Assembly (NCBI GenBank): GCA_021907015.1
Contig: CP091064.1
Coordinates: 4,774,001 to 4,838,000, forward strand
Length of the DNA: 64,000 nt
Reading direction: 5' to 3'
Source of the DNA: Pectobacterium sp. PL152
Lineage (GTDB): Bacteria > Pseudomonadota > Gammaproteobacteria > Enterobacterales > Enterobacteriaceae
Notes under the pieces: model-generated
What the model was told of the DNA's origin: nothing
The model's database searches: none
What the model saw: only the letters and a program-made list of their open reading frames with translations
Program-made: the position numbers and the translations under genes
In this document: positions 30,801 through 43,713 of the stretch, piece after piece
Position numbering within the stretch: position 1 is the stretch's first letter
How the letters are laid out: each line of letters starts with the position of its first letter

Positions 30801-31682
30801 ATGATGCGTATTGCGCTTTTCCTGATCACCAACCTGGCGGTGATGTTGGTTTTCGGGCTGGTACTCAGCCTGACGGGAATTCAGTCCAGCAGTGTCCAGG
30901 GCTTAATGATTATGGCTGGGCTGTTTGGCTTTGGCGGTGCGTTTGTTTCACTGCTGATGTCTAAATGGATGGCGTTACGGTCCGTTGGCGGTGAAGTCAT
31001 TGAACAACCACGTAACGAAACGGAACGCTGGCTGATGGAAACCGTTCGTACTCAGTCACAGCAAGCGGGGATCGCGATGCCGCAGGTGGCAATCTACCAT
31101 GCGCCGGACATCAATGCGTTTGCGACGGGAGCCCGTCGTGATGCGTCGCTGGTGGCAGTCAGTACCGGTTTGTTGCAAAACATGAGCCGTGACGAAGCTG
31201 AAGCCGTTATCGCGCATGAAATCAGCCACATCGCGAATGGCGACATGGTGACCATGACGTTGGTTCAGGGGATAGTGAATACTTTCGTTATCTTCGTTTC
31301 TCGTCTGATCGCTCAGGTCGTTTCCGGTTTCCTGTCCGGCAACCGTGATGAAGGGGAGAGCAGTAACGGTAACCCGCTGGTTTATTTTGCTGTCGCGACC
31401 GTGCTGGAACTGGTGTTTGGTATTCTTGCCAGCATTATCACCATGTGGTTCTCGCGCTACCGTGAATTCCATGCGGATGCGGGTTCCGCCAAGCTGGTGG
31501 GGCGTGAGAAAATGATCGCTGCACTGCAGCGCCTGAAGACCAGTTATGAACCGCAAGAGGAAAGCAGCATGATGGCTTTCTGCATTAACGGAAAATCGAA
31601 ATCCTTCAGCGAACTGTTTATGTCTCACCCGCCGTTGGATAAGCGTATTGAAGCGCTGCGCTCCGGCGATTACCTGAAGTAA
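30801..31682 (+). CDS. htpX: Membrane zinc protease HtpX
   Basis: A 293-residue M48-family metalloprotease of the inner membrane that degrades misfolded membrane proteins together with FtsH. The zinc site HEISH is at 139-143, with a further ligand near FHADAGS. It has two N-terminal and two central hydrophobic segments. The start [11 protein letters not shown] at 30801 matches E. coli exactly, and a GAGAGGAAA site lies upstream. The longer open frame upstream overlaps the promoter and is rejected. Confidence 0.97.
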   Translation: MMRIALFLITNLAVMLVFGLVLSLTGIQSSSVQGLMIMAGLFGFGGAFVSLLMSKWMALRSVGGEVIEQPRNETERWLMETVRTQSQQAGIAMPQVAIYHAPDINAFATGARRDASLVAVSTGLLQNMSRDEAEAVIAHEISHIANGDMVTMTLVQGIVNTFVIFVSRLIAQVVSGFLSGNRDEGESSNGNPLVYFAVATVLELVFGILASIITMWFSRYREFHADAGSAKLVGREKMIAALQRLKTSYEPQEESSMMAFCINGKSKSFSELFMSHPPLDKRIEALRSGDYLK

Positions 31683-31701
31683 TTCACGCTATTTTCTTCC
31701 C

Positions 31702-31721
31702 AAAGGCCCGCTCGGGCCTTT
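31702..31721 (+). terminator. Terminator of htpX
   Basis: AAAGGCCC-GCTC-GGGCCTTT followed by GTTATTTCT, 20 nt after the stop. Confidence 0.8.
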
Positions 31722-31800
31722 GTTATTTCTGCGTTTATTGATCCAGCAAACCTACGTTTTCTCCGTTCGTGTGTTTTCATTAGATCTGAAACAGGTGGTG

Positions 31801-31819
31801 AAAACATGAAGAATGTTTT
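31801..31819. promoter_or_regulatory. Inverted repeat upstream of the ogl KdgR box
   Basis: AAAACAT-GAAGA-ATGTTTT, perfect 7-bp arms, 27 nt before the KdgR box. It may be a second, degenerate KdgR site or a site for another regulator. Confidence 0.4.
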
Positions 31820-31845
31820 ATAAAATAAAACCACGATCACGGAAA

Positions 31846-31864
31846 AATGAAACATTGTTTCTAT
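31846..31864 (+). promoter_or_regulatory. KdgR operator of ogl
   Basis: AATGAAACATTGTTTCTAT has a perfect core of the KdgR consensus (RAAAYRNYRTTTY). It overlaps a TATAAT -10 at 31862-31867, so bound KdgR would block RNA polymerase. Confidence 0.85.
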
Positions 31865-32023
31865 AATGCCGATATAACAGGCGTCTCGCGTGAGATTGGT
31901 GGCCTGATTTTTGAACAACCGGTGTCGGGGTAACCCGTTTGTCTGGCGATCGGAATGTCAGGTTATCGAAGAGTATGCGCGTGTGGCGTCAGATTCTTCA
32001 TGATAAGTTCTAAGGATTTACGG

Positions 32024-33190
32024 ATGGCCAAAGGTAACAAGATCCCCCTAACGTTTCATACCTACCAGGATTCAGCAACCGGCACCGAAGTTGTGCGCTT
32101 AACCCCGCCCGATGTTATCTGCCATCGCAACTATTTCTACCAGAAGTGTTTCTTCAATGACGGCAGCAAGCTGCTGTTTGGCGCTGCGTTTGATGGCCCG
32201 TGGAACTACTATCTGCTGGATTTAAAAGAGCAGAGCGCCACGCAGTTGACGGAAGGCAAAGGCGACAACACCTTCGGCGGCTTCCTGTCCCCGAATGACG
32301 ATGCGCTGTATTACGTTAAAAATACCCGTAATCTGATGCGTGTCGATCTGGAGACTCTGGAAGAGAAAACGATTTATCAGGTGCCTGACGACTGGGTTGG
32401 CTACGGTACTTGGGTTGCTAACTCCGATTGCACCAAAATGGTCGGTATTGAGATCAAAAAAGAAGACTGGAAACCACTGACCGATTGGAAAAAATTCCAG
32501 GAATTCTACTTCACTAATCCTTGCTGTCGCCTGATTCGTGTCGATTTGGTCACGGGCGAAGCACAGACGATCCTTCAGGAAAACCAGTGGCTGGGTCACC
32601 CAATCTACCGTCCAGGTGATGACAACACGGTTGCTTTCTGCCATGAAGGCCCGCATGACCTGGTTGATGCCCGTATGTGGTTCATCAACGAAGATGGTAC
32701 CAACATGCGTAAAGTGAAAGAGCATGCTGAAGGCGAAAGCTGCACCCACGAATTCTGGGTACCCGATGGTTCAGCGATGATTTATGTCTCTTACCTTAAA
32801 GATGATAGCAATCGCTATATCCGCAGCATCGATCCGGTTACGCTGGAAGATCGTCAACTGCGCGTAATGCCGCCGTGTTCTCACCTGATGAGTAACTATG
32901 ATGGCACGCTGTTGGTCGGTGATGGTTCCGATGCGCCAGTCGACGTGCAGGACGATGGTGGCTATAAAATCGAGAACGATCCGTTCCTGTACGTTTTCAA
33001 CCTGAAAACCGGCAAAGAACACCGTATTGCACAGCACAATACATCCTGGGAAGTGTTAGAAGGGGACCGTCAGGTGACTCACCCGCATCCTTCTTTCACG
33101 CCGGATAATAAACAAGTCCTGTTTACTTCTGACGTAGATGGTAAACCTGCGCTGTATCTGGCGAAGGTTCCTGATTCAGTCTGGAACTAA
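32024..33190 (+). CDS. ogl: Oligogalacturonate lyase
   Basis: A 388-residue cytoplasmic PL22 lyase with a seven-bladed propeller fold. It cleaves oligogalacturonides, mainly dimers, to the unsaturated monomer. The start MAKGNKIPLTFHTYQD matches Ogl of Dickeya and Pectobacterium. Metal-site histidines are visible in CHEGPHDLVDAR, CTHEFW and THPHPSF. The start at 32024 is preferred because of the AAGGATTTACGG spacing and family N-terminus. KdgR-controlled; its repressor gene is next. Confidence 0.96.
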   Translation: MAKGNKIPLTFHTYQDSATGTEVVRLTPPDVICHRNYFYQKCFFNDGSKLLFGAAFDGPWNYYLLDLKEQSATQLTEGKGDNTFGGFLSPNDDALYYVKNTRNLMRVDLETLEEKTIYQVPDDWVGYGTWVANSDCTKMVGIEIKKEDWKPLTDWKKFQEFYFTNPCCRLIRVDLVTGEAQTILQENQWLGHPIYRPGDDNTVAFCHEGPHDLVDARMWFINEDGTNMRKVKEHAEGESCTHEFWVPDGSAMIYVSYLKDDSNRYIRSIDPVTLEDRQLRVMPPCSHLMSNYDGTLLVGDGSDAPVDVQDDGGYKIENDPFLYVFNLKTGKEHRIAQHNTSWEVLEGDRQVTHPHPSFTPDNKQVLFTSDVDGKPALYLAKVPDSVWN

Positions 33191-33201
33191 TAATACTAAT
33201 A

Positions 33202-33235
33202 AATCCGCGTCACATTTTATGGCGCGGATTATTTT
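33202..33235 (+). terminator. Terminator of ogl
   Basis: AATCCGCG, a 13-nt loop, CGCGGATT, then ATTTT. Confidence 0.8.
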
Positions 33236-33404
33236 AAAATATTTACTTACATATTATTTTATTAAGTCTCTGACGCGGTTATTTCTCAAACTTAACTTGA
33301 TTATCGTTATTGCTCCATTGCCATAATCAAAGCGTTCCCTTTATACTAAAACCATTGTTCTATTTTTTTTAAAACAAAAAAACCTGAGTAGGGTAACCAC
33401 AAAA

Positions 33405-34196
33405 ATGGCTATTGCAGATTTAGATAAACAACCCGATTCCGTGTCGTCCGTTTTAAAGGTTTTTGGTATTTTGCAGGCATTAGGTGAAGAGAGAGAAATT
33501 GGTATTACCGAGCTTTCTCAGCGAGTCATGATGTCCAAGAGTACCGTTTACCGCTTCTTGCAGACGATGAAATCCCTGGGCTATGTCGCGCAGGAAGGTG
33601 AATCAGAGAAATATTCGCTAACGCTCAAGTTGTTTGAACTTGGAGCAAAAGCATTGCAGAACGTCGATTTAATCCGCAGTGCGGATATACAGATGCGAGA
33701 GTTGTCTGCTCTAACGCGGGAAACGATCCACCTTGGCGCGTTGGATGAAGACGGCATCGTTTATATCCACAAGATTGATTCGATGTATAACCTGCGTATG
33801 TATTCGCGCATTGGTCGTCGTAATCCGCTGCACAGTACCGCAATCGGTAAAGTGCTGCTGGCATGGCGCGATCGTGGCGAAGTGGAAGAAATTCTGTCGA
33901 CTGTTGAATTCACCCGCAGTACGCCACACACGCTGTGTACTGCTGAAGATCTTCTCAACCAATTAGACGTTGTCCGCGAACAAGGCTACGGAGAAGATAA
34001 CGAAGAACAGGAAGAAGGGCTGCGTTGTATCGCTGTGCCAGTATTCGATCGTTTTGGCGTGGTGATTGCTGGCCTCAGTATTTCTTTCCCGACGATTCGT
34101 TTTTCAGAAGAAAACAAACACGAATATGTGGCTACGCTGCATACTGCCGCCAGAAATATCTCTGAGCAAATGGGCTACCACGATTACCCGTTCTGA
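33405..34196 (+). CDS. kdgR: Pectin-catabolism repressor KdgR (IclR family)
   Basis: A 263-residue IclR-family regulator. The N-terminal winged HTH (ITELSQRVMMSKSTVYRFLQTM) is followed by an IclR effector domain (residues about 85-255). In soft-rot bacteria KdgR represses pectinase, transport and catabolic genes until it binds KDG-type intermediates. In this window candidate KdgR boxes precede ogl, the KdgM-type porin gene, pelW and kduI. The kdgR-yebO neighbourhood is as in E. coli. Confidence 0.97.
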   Translation: MAIADLDKQPDSVSSVLKVFGILQALGEEREIGITELSQRVMMSKSTVYRFLQTMKSLGYVAQEGESEKYSLTLKLFELGAKALQNVDLIRSADIQMRELSALTRETIHLGALDEDGIVYIHKIDSMYNLRMYSRIGRRNPLHSTAIGKVLLAWRDRGEVEEILSTVEFTRSTPHTLCTAEDLLNQLDVVREQGYGEDNEEQEEGLRCIAVPVFDRFGVVIAGLSISFPTIRFSEENKHEYVATLHTAARNISEQMGYHDYPF

Positions 34197-34215
34197 TATT
34201 CTCTATCGATACCTG

Positions 34216-34242
34216 AGCCTGTCCTTACCGACAGGCTTTTTT
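34216..34242 (+). terminator. Terminator of kdgR
   Basis: AGCCTGTC-N6-GACAGGCT followed by a T run. Confidence 0.9.
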
Positions 34243-34435
34243 ATGGTGTGTCATCTCTGGCCGTCGCAAGCAACGTTGAAAAACGCTCTCCACGTTTTTA
34301 TTTTTGCACCAATACGATAGCGCTGCGTATCGATACGATATGGGGAACGGATAGAGTTGGGTATCGAACTTGGCTACGTCACGGTGTTAAGATAGCCCAC
34401 AGGTCCTGTCATAAGTGGTTATAAGTGGAGTCGTT

Positions 34436-34699
34436 GTGAACATATTAGAAGTGGTTTTTGTCTTGCTGGTTGTGCTGCTGGCCGCGCTGATCTGGTTTTT
34501 TGTTAATCGGGCGAGCGTCAGAGCGAATGAGCAAGTGAAATTGCTGCAAGAGATCGTAGAGCAGCAACGCCAGCAGTTAGCGTTATTGAAAAAATTGCTG
34601 CCCCAGAATGCAGAGAAAAGTGAGCCTGAAGCGCTTACTGCCGATTTCGAGCGTGATGACGTGGAATTAACGTTTAAAAGTGTCATTCCTGAACGTTAA
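34436..34699 (+). CDS. yebO: YebO-family small membrane protein
   Basis: An 87-residue protein with one N-terminal membrane helix (VVFVLLVVLLAALIWFFVN) and a Gln-rich helical tail, matching E. coli YebO, whose role is unknown. The GTG start at 34436 is chosen because GGAG lies 5 nt upstream; a GTG seven codons earlier has no ribosome site. In E. coli mgrB is close by, but no mgrB-like frame is visible here. Confidence 0.75.
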   Translation: MNILEVVFVLLVVLLAALIWFFVNRASVRANEQVKLLQEIVEQQRQQLALLKKLLPQNAEKSEPEALTADFERDDVELTFKSVIPER

Positions 34700-34825
34700 T
34701 GTCGCCATCACTGTGTCGCGTTTAACCCCTATCTCTTTGCCTGTTTGCGTCATCCTTCCTACTGATGACGTGAGCAGGCATTGTTATAAAAATGAAGAAG
34801 GCTTTACAGGAAGCACAAAAATAAC

Positions 34826-36205
34826 ATGGCAAATGCGCAAAACAACATAGCAAACGATCAACAGGAACTGGTTTTAAAACGAGGGTTAAAAAACCGGCAT
34901 ATTCAACTGATAGCGCTGGGCGGCGCGATTGGTACCGGATTGTTTTTAGGGATATCGCAGACTATCCAAATGGCCGGGCCGTCCGTTTTATTGGGCTACG
35001 CTATTGCCGGAATGATTGCATTTCTGATCATGCGACAGTTGGGTGAGATGGTGGTGGAAGAGCCCGTAGCAGGTTCGTTCAGCCATTTTGCCTATAAGTA
35101 CTGGGGCGACTTTGCGGGCTTTCTGGCCGGTTGGAACTACTGGGCGATGTTTATTCTGGTAGGAATGGCTGAGCTGACGGCCGTGGGGATTTATATCCAA
35201 TACTGGTGGCCCGAGACGCCAACCTGGCTGTCCGCCGCGATATTCTTCGTACTGATTAACCTGATCAATCTGGTGAATGTGCGGATGTTCGGGGAAACGG
35301 AATTCTGGTTCGCCATTATCAAAGTGCTGGCCATCGTCGGGATGATTGTTTTCGGTAGCTGGCTGTTGCTGAGTGGCAATGGCGGCGAAACGGCCACGGT
35401 GCGTAACTTATGGATTCATGGCGGATTCATGCCGAATGGCGCAAGTGGATTGATCATGGCGATGGCCGTGATTATGTTTTCATTCGGCGGACTGGAATTG
35501 GTGGGGATCACGGCTGCAGAAGCTGCCGATCCGAAACGTTCTATTCCTCAGGCGACCAATCAGGTGGTCTATCGCATCCTGATTTTCTATATCGGTGCGC
35601 TGTCTATTTTGTTGTCGCTTTATCCGTGGGGAAATGTCGTTGATGGCGGTAGTCCGTTTGTTCTTATCTTCCATGCGCTGAATAGCAATATGGTGGCAAA
35701 CGTACTTAACATCGTGGTACTCACGGCGGCGTTATCGGTTTACAACAGTGGCGTGTACTGCAATAGCCGGATGCTGTACGGTTTGGCAAAGCAGGGGAAT
35801 GCGCCGAAGTCTCTCGCGAAGGTCAACGCGCGCGGTGTCCCCGTTCGCTCTATCGCGCTATCAGCACTAGCGACATCGTTCGGTGTCGCGATCAACTACC
35901 TGATGCCAGGCAAAGCCTTTGAGCTGTTGATGGCGCTGGTGGTGTCGACGCTGGTGATTAACTGGATCATGATTTGTTTTGCACATCTGCGTTTCCGTCA
36001 GGCGATGATTGAGAAGGGGATTGTTCCTGCATTCAAAGCCTTCTGGTATCCGTGGGGCAATTATGTGTGTCTGGCGTTTTTGGCGGGGATTTTAGTGATT
36101 ATGCTGTTGTCGCCGGGGATTCGCATTTCGGTCATTTTAATTCCGTTCTGGATTGCTGTTATTTGGCTCGGTTTCCGATTCTCCCGCAAAATAACGCGGC
36201 GCTGA
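34826..36205 (+). CDS. Aromatic amino acid permease (AroP/PheP type)
   Basis: A 459-residue APC-family permease with 12 predicted helices. It shares LKNRHIQLIALGGAIGTGLFLG and MIAFLIMRQLGEMVVEEPVAGSF with AroP and PheP. Helix 1 continuation (ISQTIQMAGPSVLLGYA) is PheP-like, while most of the rest is AroP-like, so substrate preference among Phe, Tyr and Trp is left open. Frame intact. It stands as a single gene between yebO and thrS. Confidence 0.9.
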   Translation: MANAQNNIANDQQELVLKRGLKNRHIQLIALGGAIGTGLFLGISQTIQMAGPSVLLGYAIAGMIAFLIMRQLGEMVVEEPVAGSFSHFAYKYWGDFAGFLAGWNYWAMFILVGMAELTAVGIYIQYWWPETPTWLSAAIFFVLINLINLVNVRMFGETEFWFAIIKVLAIVGMIVFGSWLLLSGNGGETATVRNLWIHGGFMPNGASGLIMAMAVIMFSFGGLELVGITAAEAADPKRSIPQATNQVVYRILIFYIGALSILLSLYPWGNVVDGGSPFVLIFHALNSNMVANVLNIVVLTAALSVYNSGVYCNSRMLYGLAKQGNAPKSLAKVNARGVPVRSIALSALATSFGVAINYLMPGKAFELLMALVVSTLVINWIMICFAHLRFRQAMIEKGIVPAFKAFWYPWGNYVCLAFLAGILVIMLLSPGIRISVILIPFWIAVIWLGFRFSRKITRR

Positions 36206-36442
36206 AGTCGGCGCAAACGCAGTAAACACTTCCGTGGCCTGTTCATCATGCGGTAACGGTGTGCAGGCTACCCATCCGGCTTTAATACACCACTTATAAG
36301 GTGTATTATTGTCCCCGACGTTATCCATGTCACGCTAGTGCACGCCTTTAGTCGTGTGCATCATGTGTATATATTTCACAGAGTACAGAGAAATAGCATG
36401 GTCAACACTTTTGATTTTCAATTGATAGACGATTTTTTGCAT

Positions 36443-36463
36443 GTGAGCTTTCGTGTGGCTCAC
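36443..36463 (+). promoter_or_regulatory. thrS translational operator hairpin (tRNA-Thr anticodon mimic)
   Basis: GTGAGC and GCTCAC enclose the loop TTTCGTGTG, which contains CGT (36452-36454) like the tRNA-Thr anticodon. It sits just upstream of the thrS ribosome site. In E. coli ThrRS binds such a hairpin in its own mRNA and blocks translation. Confidence 0.7.
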
Positions 36464-36485
36464 CACTGTAAATAAGGGAATTATA

Positions 36486-38414
36486 ATGCCAGTTATCACC
36501 CTTCCTGATGGAAGTCAGCGTCATTACGACCACGCCGTTTCTCCCCTGGATGTTGCACTTGATATCGGTCCCGGTCTGGCAAAAGCCTGTATCGCCGGAC
36601 GCGTCAATGGCGAGCTGGTTGACGCCAGCGATAAGATTGATACCGATGCGCAGTTAGCCATCATCACCGCCAAAGATGAAACGGGTCTGGAAATCATTCG
36701 CCACTCTTGTGCGCACTTATTGGGCCATGCGATCAAGCAACTGTGGCCAGATACCAAAATGGCGATTGGTCCGGTTATCGATAACGGTTTTTACTATGAC
36801 GTAGATATCGACCGTACCCTGACTCAGGAAGATATTGAGCTGCTCGAAAAGCGTATGCACGAGCTTGCTGACACCGACTATGACGTCGTTAAGAAGAAAG
36901 TCAGCTGGCAGGAAGCGCGCGATGCGTTTGCTGCGCGCGGTGAGACCTACAAAATGGCGATTCTGGATGAGAACATCAGTCGCGATGATCGTCCGGGTCT
37001 GTATCACCATGAAGAATACATCGATATGTGCCGCGGTCCGCACGTACCGAATATGCGTTTCTGCCACCATTTCAAATTGCAGAAAACGTCGGGCGCTTAC
37101 TGGCGTGGCGACAGCAAAAACAAAATGCTGCAACGTATCTACGGCACGGCATGGGCGGACAAAAAGCAGTTGGCTTCTTACCTGCAACGTCTGGAAGAAG
37201 CGGCTAAGCGCGACCATCGCAAGATCGGCAAACAGCTGGACCTGTATCACATGCAGGAAGAAGCGCCGGGTATGGTGTTCTGGCACAACGACGGTTGGAC
37301 AATCTTCCGCGAGCTGGAAGCGTTTGTGCGCATGAAACTGAAGTCGTACCAGTATCAGGAAGTAAAAGGTCCATTTATGATGGATCGCGTGATGTGGAAA
37401 AAAACCGGTCACTGGGAAAACTACAAAGAAGCGATGTTCACGACCTCATCAGAAAACCGTGAATACTGCATCAAGCCGATGAACTGCCCTGGTCACGTAC
37501 AGATTTTCAATCAGGGCTTGAAATCATACCGCGATCTGCCGCTACGTATGGCTGAGTTCGGTAGCTGTCACCGTAATGAACCATCAGGCTCTCTGCATGG
37601 CTTGATGCGTGTGCGTGGCTTTACTCAGGACGATGCGCACATCTTCTGTACGGAAGAACAGGTTCGTGATGAAGTGAACAGCTGCATCAAGATGGTGTAT
37701 GACATGTACAGCACCTTCGGTTTTGAAAAAATCGTGGTGAAACTGTCTACACGTCCTGAAAAGCGTATCGGTAGCGATGAAATGTGGGATCGCGCTGAAG
37801 CCGATTTGGCCGCAGCGTTGACTGAAAATAACATCGAATTTGACTATCAGCCGGGTGAAGGGGCGTTCTACGGCCCAAAAATTGAATTTACCCTGCATGA
37901 CTGTTTGGATCGAGCGTGGCAGTGTGGTACGGTGCAACTCGACTTTTCATTACCGGGTCGCCTGAATGCGTCTTACGTTGGCGAAAGCAACGAACGTCAG
38001 GTGCCGGTTATGATTCACCGGGCTATTTTGGGATCAATGGAGCGTTTCATCGGTATTCTGACCGAAGAATTCGCCGGTTTCTTCCCAACCTGGTTAGCTC
38101 CGGTTCAAGTGGTGATTATGAATATCACCGATACCCAGTCTGATTATGTCAACGAATTGACCCGAAAACTGCAAGAAGCGGGCATTCGCGTAAAAGCAGA
38201 CTTGAGAAATGAGAAGATAGGCTTTAAAATCCGCGAGCACACTTTACGGCGGGTTCCCTATATGCTGGTTTGTGGCGACAAAGAAGTTGAGGCAGGAAAA
38301 GTTGCTGTCCGTACTCGTCGCGGTAAAGACCTGGGGAGCCTGGATGTCAGTGAAGTCATCAGTAAGCTGCAGCAAGAGATTCGCAGCCGTAGTCTTCATC
38401 AATTGGAGGAATAA
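36486..38414 (+). CDS. thrS: Threonyl-tRNA synthetase
   Basis: A 642-residue class II synthetase. TGS domain (1-60), editing domain with [10 protein letters not shown] and the zinc-like CRGPHVP motif, catalytic core with motif 2 [18 protein letters not shown], the zinc Cys in [10 protein letters not shown], and a C-terminal anticodon-binding domain. The start MPVITLPDG at 36486 matches E. coli; an 11-codon upstream extension is rejected because it would include the operator hairpin. A7 and A6 runs inside it are intact. Confidence 0.98.
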   Translation: MPVITLPDGSQRHYDHAVSPLDVALDIGPGLAKACIAGRVNGELVDASDKIDTDAQLAIITAKDETGLEIIRHSCAHLLGHAIKQLWPDTKMAIGPVIDNGFYYDVDIDRTLTQEDIELLEKRMHELADTDYDVVKKKVSWQEARDAFAARGETYKMAILDENISRDDRPGLYHHEEYIDMCRGPHVPNMRFCHHFKLQKTSGAYWRGDSKNKMLQRIYGTAWADKKQLASYLQRLEEAAKRDHRKIGKQLDLYHMQEEAPGMVFWHNDGWTIFRELEAFVRMKLKSYQYQEVKGPFMMDRVMWKKTGHWENYKEAMFTTSSENREYCIKPMNCPGHVQIFNQGLKSYRDLPLRMAEFGSCHRNEPSGSLHGLMRVRGFTQDDAHIFCTEEQVRDEVNSCIKMVYDMYSTFGFEKIVVKLSTRPEKRIGSDEMWDRAEADLAAALTENNIEFDYQPGEGAFYGPKIEFTLHDCLDRAWQCGTVQLDFSLPGRLNASYVGESNERQVPVMIHRAILGSMERFIGILTEEFAGFFPTWLAPVQVVIMNITDTQSDYVNELTRKLQEAGIRVKADLRNEKIGFKIREHTLRRVPYMLVCGDKEVEAGKVAVRTRRGKDLGSLDVSEVISKLQQEIRSRSLHQLEE

Positions 38415-38960
<546 letters not shown>

Positions 38961-38976
38961 GGCACTCAAGTAACAG

Positions 38977-39020
38977 AACCGCGCGGCTTTTCTTGCGTTA
39001 AGCAATAAATTTGTGCGGTT
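38977..39020 (+). promoter_or_regulatory. Candidate L20 operator / leader structure before rpmI
   Basis: AACCGC (38977-38982) can pair with GCGGTT (39015-39020) in the infC-rpmI spacer. In E. coli L20 represses rpmI-rplT through structures in this region; equivalence is inferred from position. Confidence 0.35.
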
Positions 39021-39071
39021 TTGTTCGCCTTATCTGATTCGTTTTATTAACAATGCGAAGTGGAAATAAAA

Positions 39072-39269
39072 ATGCCAAAGATTAAAACAGTACGTGGCGC
39101 CGCTAAACGCTTCAAAAAAACCGCCAGCGGTGGTTTCAAGCGTAAGCATGCTAACCTGCGTCATATTCTGACCAAAAAGTCAACTAAGCGTAAACGTCAC
39201 CTGCGTCCAAAAGGTCTGGTCTCCAAAGGGGATCTGGGTCTGGTTGTCGCATGTCTGCCGTACGCATAA
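39072..39269 (+). CDS. rpmI: 50S ribosomal protein L35
   Basis: A very basic 65-residue protein, [20 protein letters not shown] to the end, essentially identical to enterobacterial L35. The start at 39072 is preferred over an ATG four codons upstream because mature L35 begins PKIKT. It lies in the conserved infC-rpmI-rplT order. Confidence 0.98.
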   Translation: MPKIKTVRGAAKRFKKTASGGFKRKHANLRHILTKKSTKRKRHLRPKGLVSKGDLGLVVACLPYA

Positions 39270-39294
39270 GTAACCTTTTTTTAATTCAGAATAA

Positions 39295-39669
<375 letters not shown>

Positions 39670-39680
39670 GTCAGTTGAGA

Positions 39681-39704
39681 GAGGGAGCTTTAGCTCCCTC
39701 TTTT
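39681..39704 (+). terminator. Terminator of the thrS-rplT operon
   Basis: GAGGGAGCTTTAGCTCCCTC followed by TTTT, 12 nt after rplT. Confidence 0.9.
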
Positions 39705-39789
39705 CGTCAGGCATCACAGATTTTTATTGTTCTCGACCCTTTTTTATTCACAAGGCTTCTTGTGATTCTCAAGACAAGGTAACGCAAGT

Positions 39790-39834
39790 ATGAATGCTGC
39801 TATTTTCCGTTTCTTTTTTTACTTTAGCGCCTGA
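39790..39834 (+). CDS. pheM: pheST leader peptide PheM
   Basis: A 14-codon leader, [14 protein letters not shown], with five Phe codons; E. coli PheM is [14 protein letters not shown]. Ribosome stalling at the Phe codons when charged tRNA-Phe is scarce prevents the downstream attenuator from forming. Its T7 run is correct in length. Confidence 0.95.
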   Translation: [14 protein letters not shown]

Positions 39835-39880
39835 ACTCAGGGGGCTTTGCGCGTAAGAAAAGAAACGAAAAGTAGCGCTT

Positions 39881-40999
<1,119 letters not shown>

Positions 41000-41013
41000 G
41001 GCGGGTATACATC

Positions 41014-43401
41014 ATGAAATTCAGTGAACTCTGGTTACGCGAGTGGGTAAACCCGGCGGTTGATAGTGAAACGCTATCCGAACAAATCACAATGGCAGGG
41101 CTGGAAGTGGATGGCGTTGAGCCGGTTGCTGGCGCATTCCACGGTGTGGTTGTCGGTGAAGTGGTTGAATGTGGGCAACACCCGAACGCAGACAAACTGC
41201 GTGTAACAAAAGTGAATGTAGGCGGCGATCGCCTGCTGGATATCGTGTGCGGCGCACCGAACTGTCGTCAGGGCCTGAAAGTGGCGGTAGCGACGGTAGG
41301 TGCCGTGTTGCCGGGCGATTTCAAAATTAAAGCGGCCAAACTGCGTGGCGAGCCGTCTGAAGGCATGCTGTGCTCATTTTCCGAATTGGGGATTTCCGAC
41401 GATCACGATGGCATTATCGAACTGCCAGCCGATGCGCCGATTGGCACGGATATTCGTGACTATCTGAAACTGGATGACAATGCGATTGAAATCAGCGTGA
41501 CGCCAAATCGTGCTGATTGCCTCGGTATCATCGGCGTGGCGCGTGACGTGGCCGTGTTGAACCAGTTGGCGTTGAATGCACCGGCTATTGAGCCTGTTGC
41601 TGCAACCATTCAGGATACGTTCCCGATTCAGGTTGATGCGCCGCAGGCATGCCCGCGTTACTTAGGCCGTGTGGTGAAAGGCATCAACGTTAAGGCGGCA
41701 ACGCCGCTGTGGATGCGTGAAAAACTGCGCCGCTGTGGTATTCGCTCTATCGACCCGGTGGTGGACGTGACGAACTATGTCCTGCTGGAACTCGGACAGC
41801 CGATGCATGCATTCGATCTCGACCGCCTCAATGGTGGCATCATCGTGCGTATGGCGAAAGAGGGTGAAGCACTGACGCTGCTGGATGGCAACGAAGCGAA
41901 GCTGAATGCGGATACGCTAGTGATCGCTGACCAGCAGCATGCGCTGGCGATGGGCGGTATCTTTGGCGGCGAGCATTCTGGCGTCAATGACGCTACGCAA
42001 AACGTTCTGCTGGAATGTGCCTATTTTAATCCGCTGTCGATTACTGGACGCGCACGTCGTCACGGTTTGCACACCGATGCTTCCCACCGCTACGAGCGTG
42101 GCGTTGATCCGGCATTGCAGCACAACGCTATTGAGCGCGCGACTCGCCTGCTGATCGATATCTGTGGCGGTGAAGCAGGCCCGGTTGTTGATGTTACCAG
42201 CACGGCAGACCTGCCGACGCGTGCAACGATTACGCTGCGCCGTGAGAAGCTGGATCGTCTGATTGGACATGTGATTGCCGATGAGCAGGTTAGCGATATC
42301 CTGCAACGTCTGGGCTGTAACGTCGTGAAGACCGATGCAGGCTGGCAGGCGACGGCACCAAGCTGGCGTTTCGACATGGAAATTGAAGAAGATCTGGTCG
42401 AAGAAGTCGCGCGTATTTACGGCTACAACAATATTCCGAATATTCCGACTCAAGCGCCGTTGATCATGACCTCGCATCGCGAAGCGTCACTGTCATTGAA
42501 GCGTGTGAAGACATTATTAGTCGATCACGGCTATCAGGAAGCAATTACTTACAGTTTTGTTGACCCGAAAATTCAGGGATTAATCCACCCTAATGAAGCG
42601 TCGTTGAGCCTGCCGAGCCCGATTTCCGCGGAAATGTCGGTGATGCGTTTGTCGCTGTGGAGCGGCTTGCTGAGCGCGGCGGTGTATAACCAAAACCGTC
42701 AACAAAGCCGCCTTCGCCTGTTTGAAAGCGGGCTGCGTTTTGTACCGGACAGCAGTGCTGACCTGGGCATTCGTCAGGATCTGATGCTGGCGGGAGTGAT
42801 TACCGGTACGCGCTATGAAGAGCATTGGGATCTGGCGCGTCAGGCTGTTGACTTCTATGATTTAAAAGGCGATTTAGAAGCTGTACTGGCATTGACGGGC
42901 AAGCTGTCTGAAATCGAATTCAAGGCCGAAAATAATCCGGCATTGCATCCGGGACAAAGTGCTGCTATTTATCTGGGCGAAGAACGTATTGGATTTATTG
43001 GCGTTATTCACCCAGAACTGGAGCGCAAGTTGGATCTCAACGGGCGCACCGTGGTGTTTGAACTGTTGTGGGATAAGGTCGCAGACCGCGTATTACCTGA
43101 GGCGAACGAGGTTTCCCGCTTCCCGGCGAACCGTCGTGATATTGCCGTTGTGGTCGCTGAAAATGTCCCCGCTGGAGATATTTTGGCCGAGTGTAAGAAA
43201 GTTGGCGCAAATCAGTTAGTTGGCGTAAACTTATTCGACGTGTACCGAGGGAAGGGCGTAGCGGAAGGTTATAAGAGTCTGGCTATCAGTCTGACCCTGC
43301 AAGATACCACGCGTACACTGGCAGAAGAGGAAATTGCTGCTACCGTTGCAGAATGCGTAGCAGCATTAAAACAGCGATTCCAAGCATCCTTGAGGGATTG
43401 A
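41014..43401 (+). CDS. pheT: Phenylalanyl-tRNA synthetase beta subunit
   Basis: A 795-residue subunit (E. coli 795). N-terminal EMAP/OB-like tRNA-binding domain (HPNADKLRV), B3/B4 editing domain, B5 domain and a C-terminal ferredoxin-fold anticodon-binding domain. It lies 14 nt after pheS and 4 nt before ihfA. No frame breaks in 2.4 kb. Confidence 0.98.
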   Translation: MKFSELWLREWVNPAVDSETLSEQITMAGLEVDGVEPVAGAFHGVVVGEVVECGQHPNADKLRVTKVNVGGDRLLDIVCGAPNCRQGLKVAVATVGAVLPGDFKIKAAKLRGEPSEGMLCSFSELGISDDHDGIIELPADAPIGTDIRDYLKLDDNAIEISVTPNRADCLGIIGVARDVAVLNQLALNAPAIEPVAATIQDTFPIQVDAPQACPRYLGRVVKGINVKAATPLWMREKLRRCGIRSIDPVVDVTNYVLLELGQPMHAFDLDRLNGGIIVRMAKEGEALTLLDGNEAKLNADTLVIADQQHALAMGGIFGGEHSGVNDATQNVLLECAYFNPLSITGRARRHGLHTDASHRYERGVDPALQHNAIERATRLLIDICGGEAGPVVDVTSTADLPTRATITLRREKLDRLIGHVIADEQVSDILQRLGCNVVKTDAGWQATAPSWRFDMEIEEDLVEEVARIYGYNNIPNIPTQAPLIMTSHREASLSLKRVKTLLVDHGYQEAITYSFVDPKIQGLIHPNEASLSLPSPISAEMSVMRLSLWSGLLSAAVYNQNRQQSRLRLFESGLRFVPDSSADLGIRQDLMLAGVITGTRYEEHWDLARQAVDFYDLKGDLEAVLALTGKLSEIEFKAENNPALHPGQSAAIYLGEERIGFIGVIHPELERKLDLNGRTVVFELLWDKVADRVLPEANEVSRFPANRRDIAVVVAENVPAGDILAECKKVGANQLVGVNLFDVYRGKGVAEGYKSLAISLTLQDTTRTLAEEEIAATVAECVAALKQRFQASLRD

Positions 43402-43405
43402 ACCT

Positions 43406-43702
43406 ATGGCGCTTACTAAAGCTGAAATGTCAGAATACCTGTTTGAGAAGCTCGGGCTGAGCAAACGGGATGCCAAAGAGCTAGTCGAGCTGTTTTTTGA
43501 AGAAGTTCGTCGCGCTTTGGAAAATGGCGAGCAGGTCAAGTTGTCAGGTTTTGGCAATTTTGATTTGCGAGACAAGAACCAACGTCCGGGACGTAACCCA
43601 AAAACTGGCGAAGATATTCCGATTACGGCGCGCCGTGTGGTCACGTTCCGTCCGGGGCAAAAGCTAAAAAGCAGGGTAGAGAACGCCTCTCCCAAAGAGT
43701 AA
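43406..43702 (+). CDS. ihfA: Integration host factor alpha subunit
   Basis: A 98-residue DNA-bending protein of the HU/IHF family. The DNA-contact arm includes [14 protein letters not shown] with the intercalating proline. Pairs with IhfB. The pheT-ihfA arrangement is conserved; infrequent attenuator read-through also expresses it in E. coli. Confidence 0.98.
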   Translation: MALTKAEMSEYLFEKLGLSKRDAKELVELFFEEVRRALENGEQVKLSGFGNFDLRDKNQRPGRNPKTGEDIPITARRVVTFRPGQKLKSRVENASPKE

Positions 43703-43713
43703 CAGTGTCACCC

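Noticed and set aside
34197..34825. mgrB or yobH small genes expected near kdgR-yebO
   Set aside because: No frame encoding an MgrB- or YobH-like peptide is visible in the gaps on either side of yebO.
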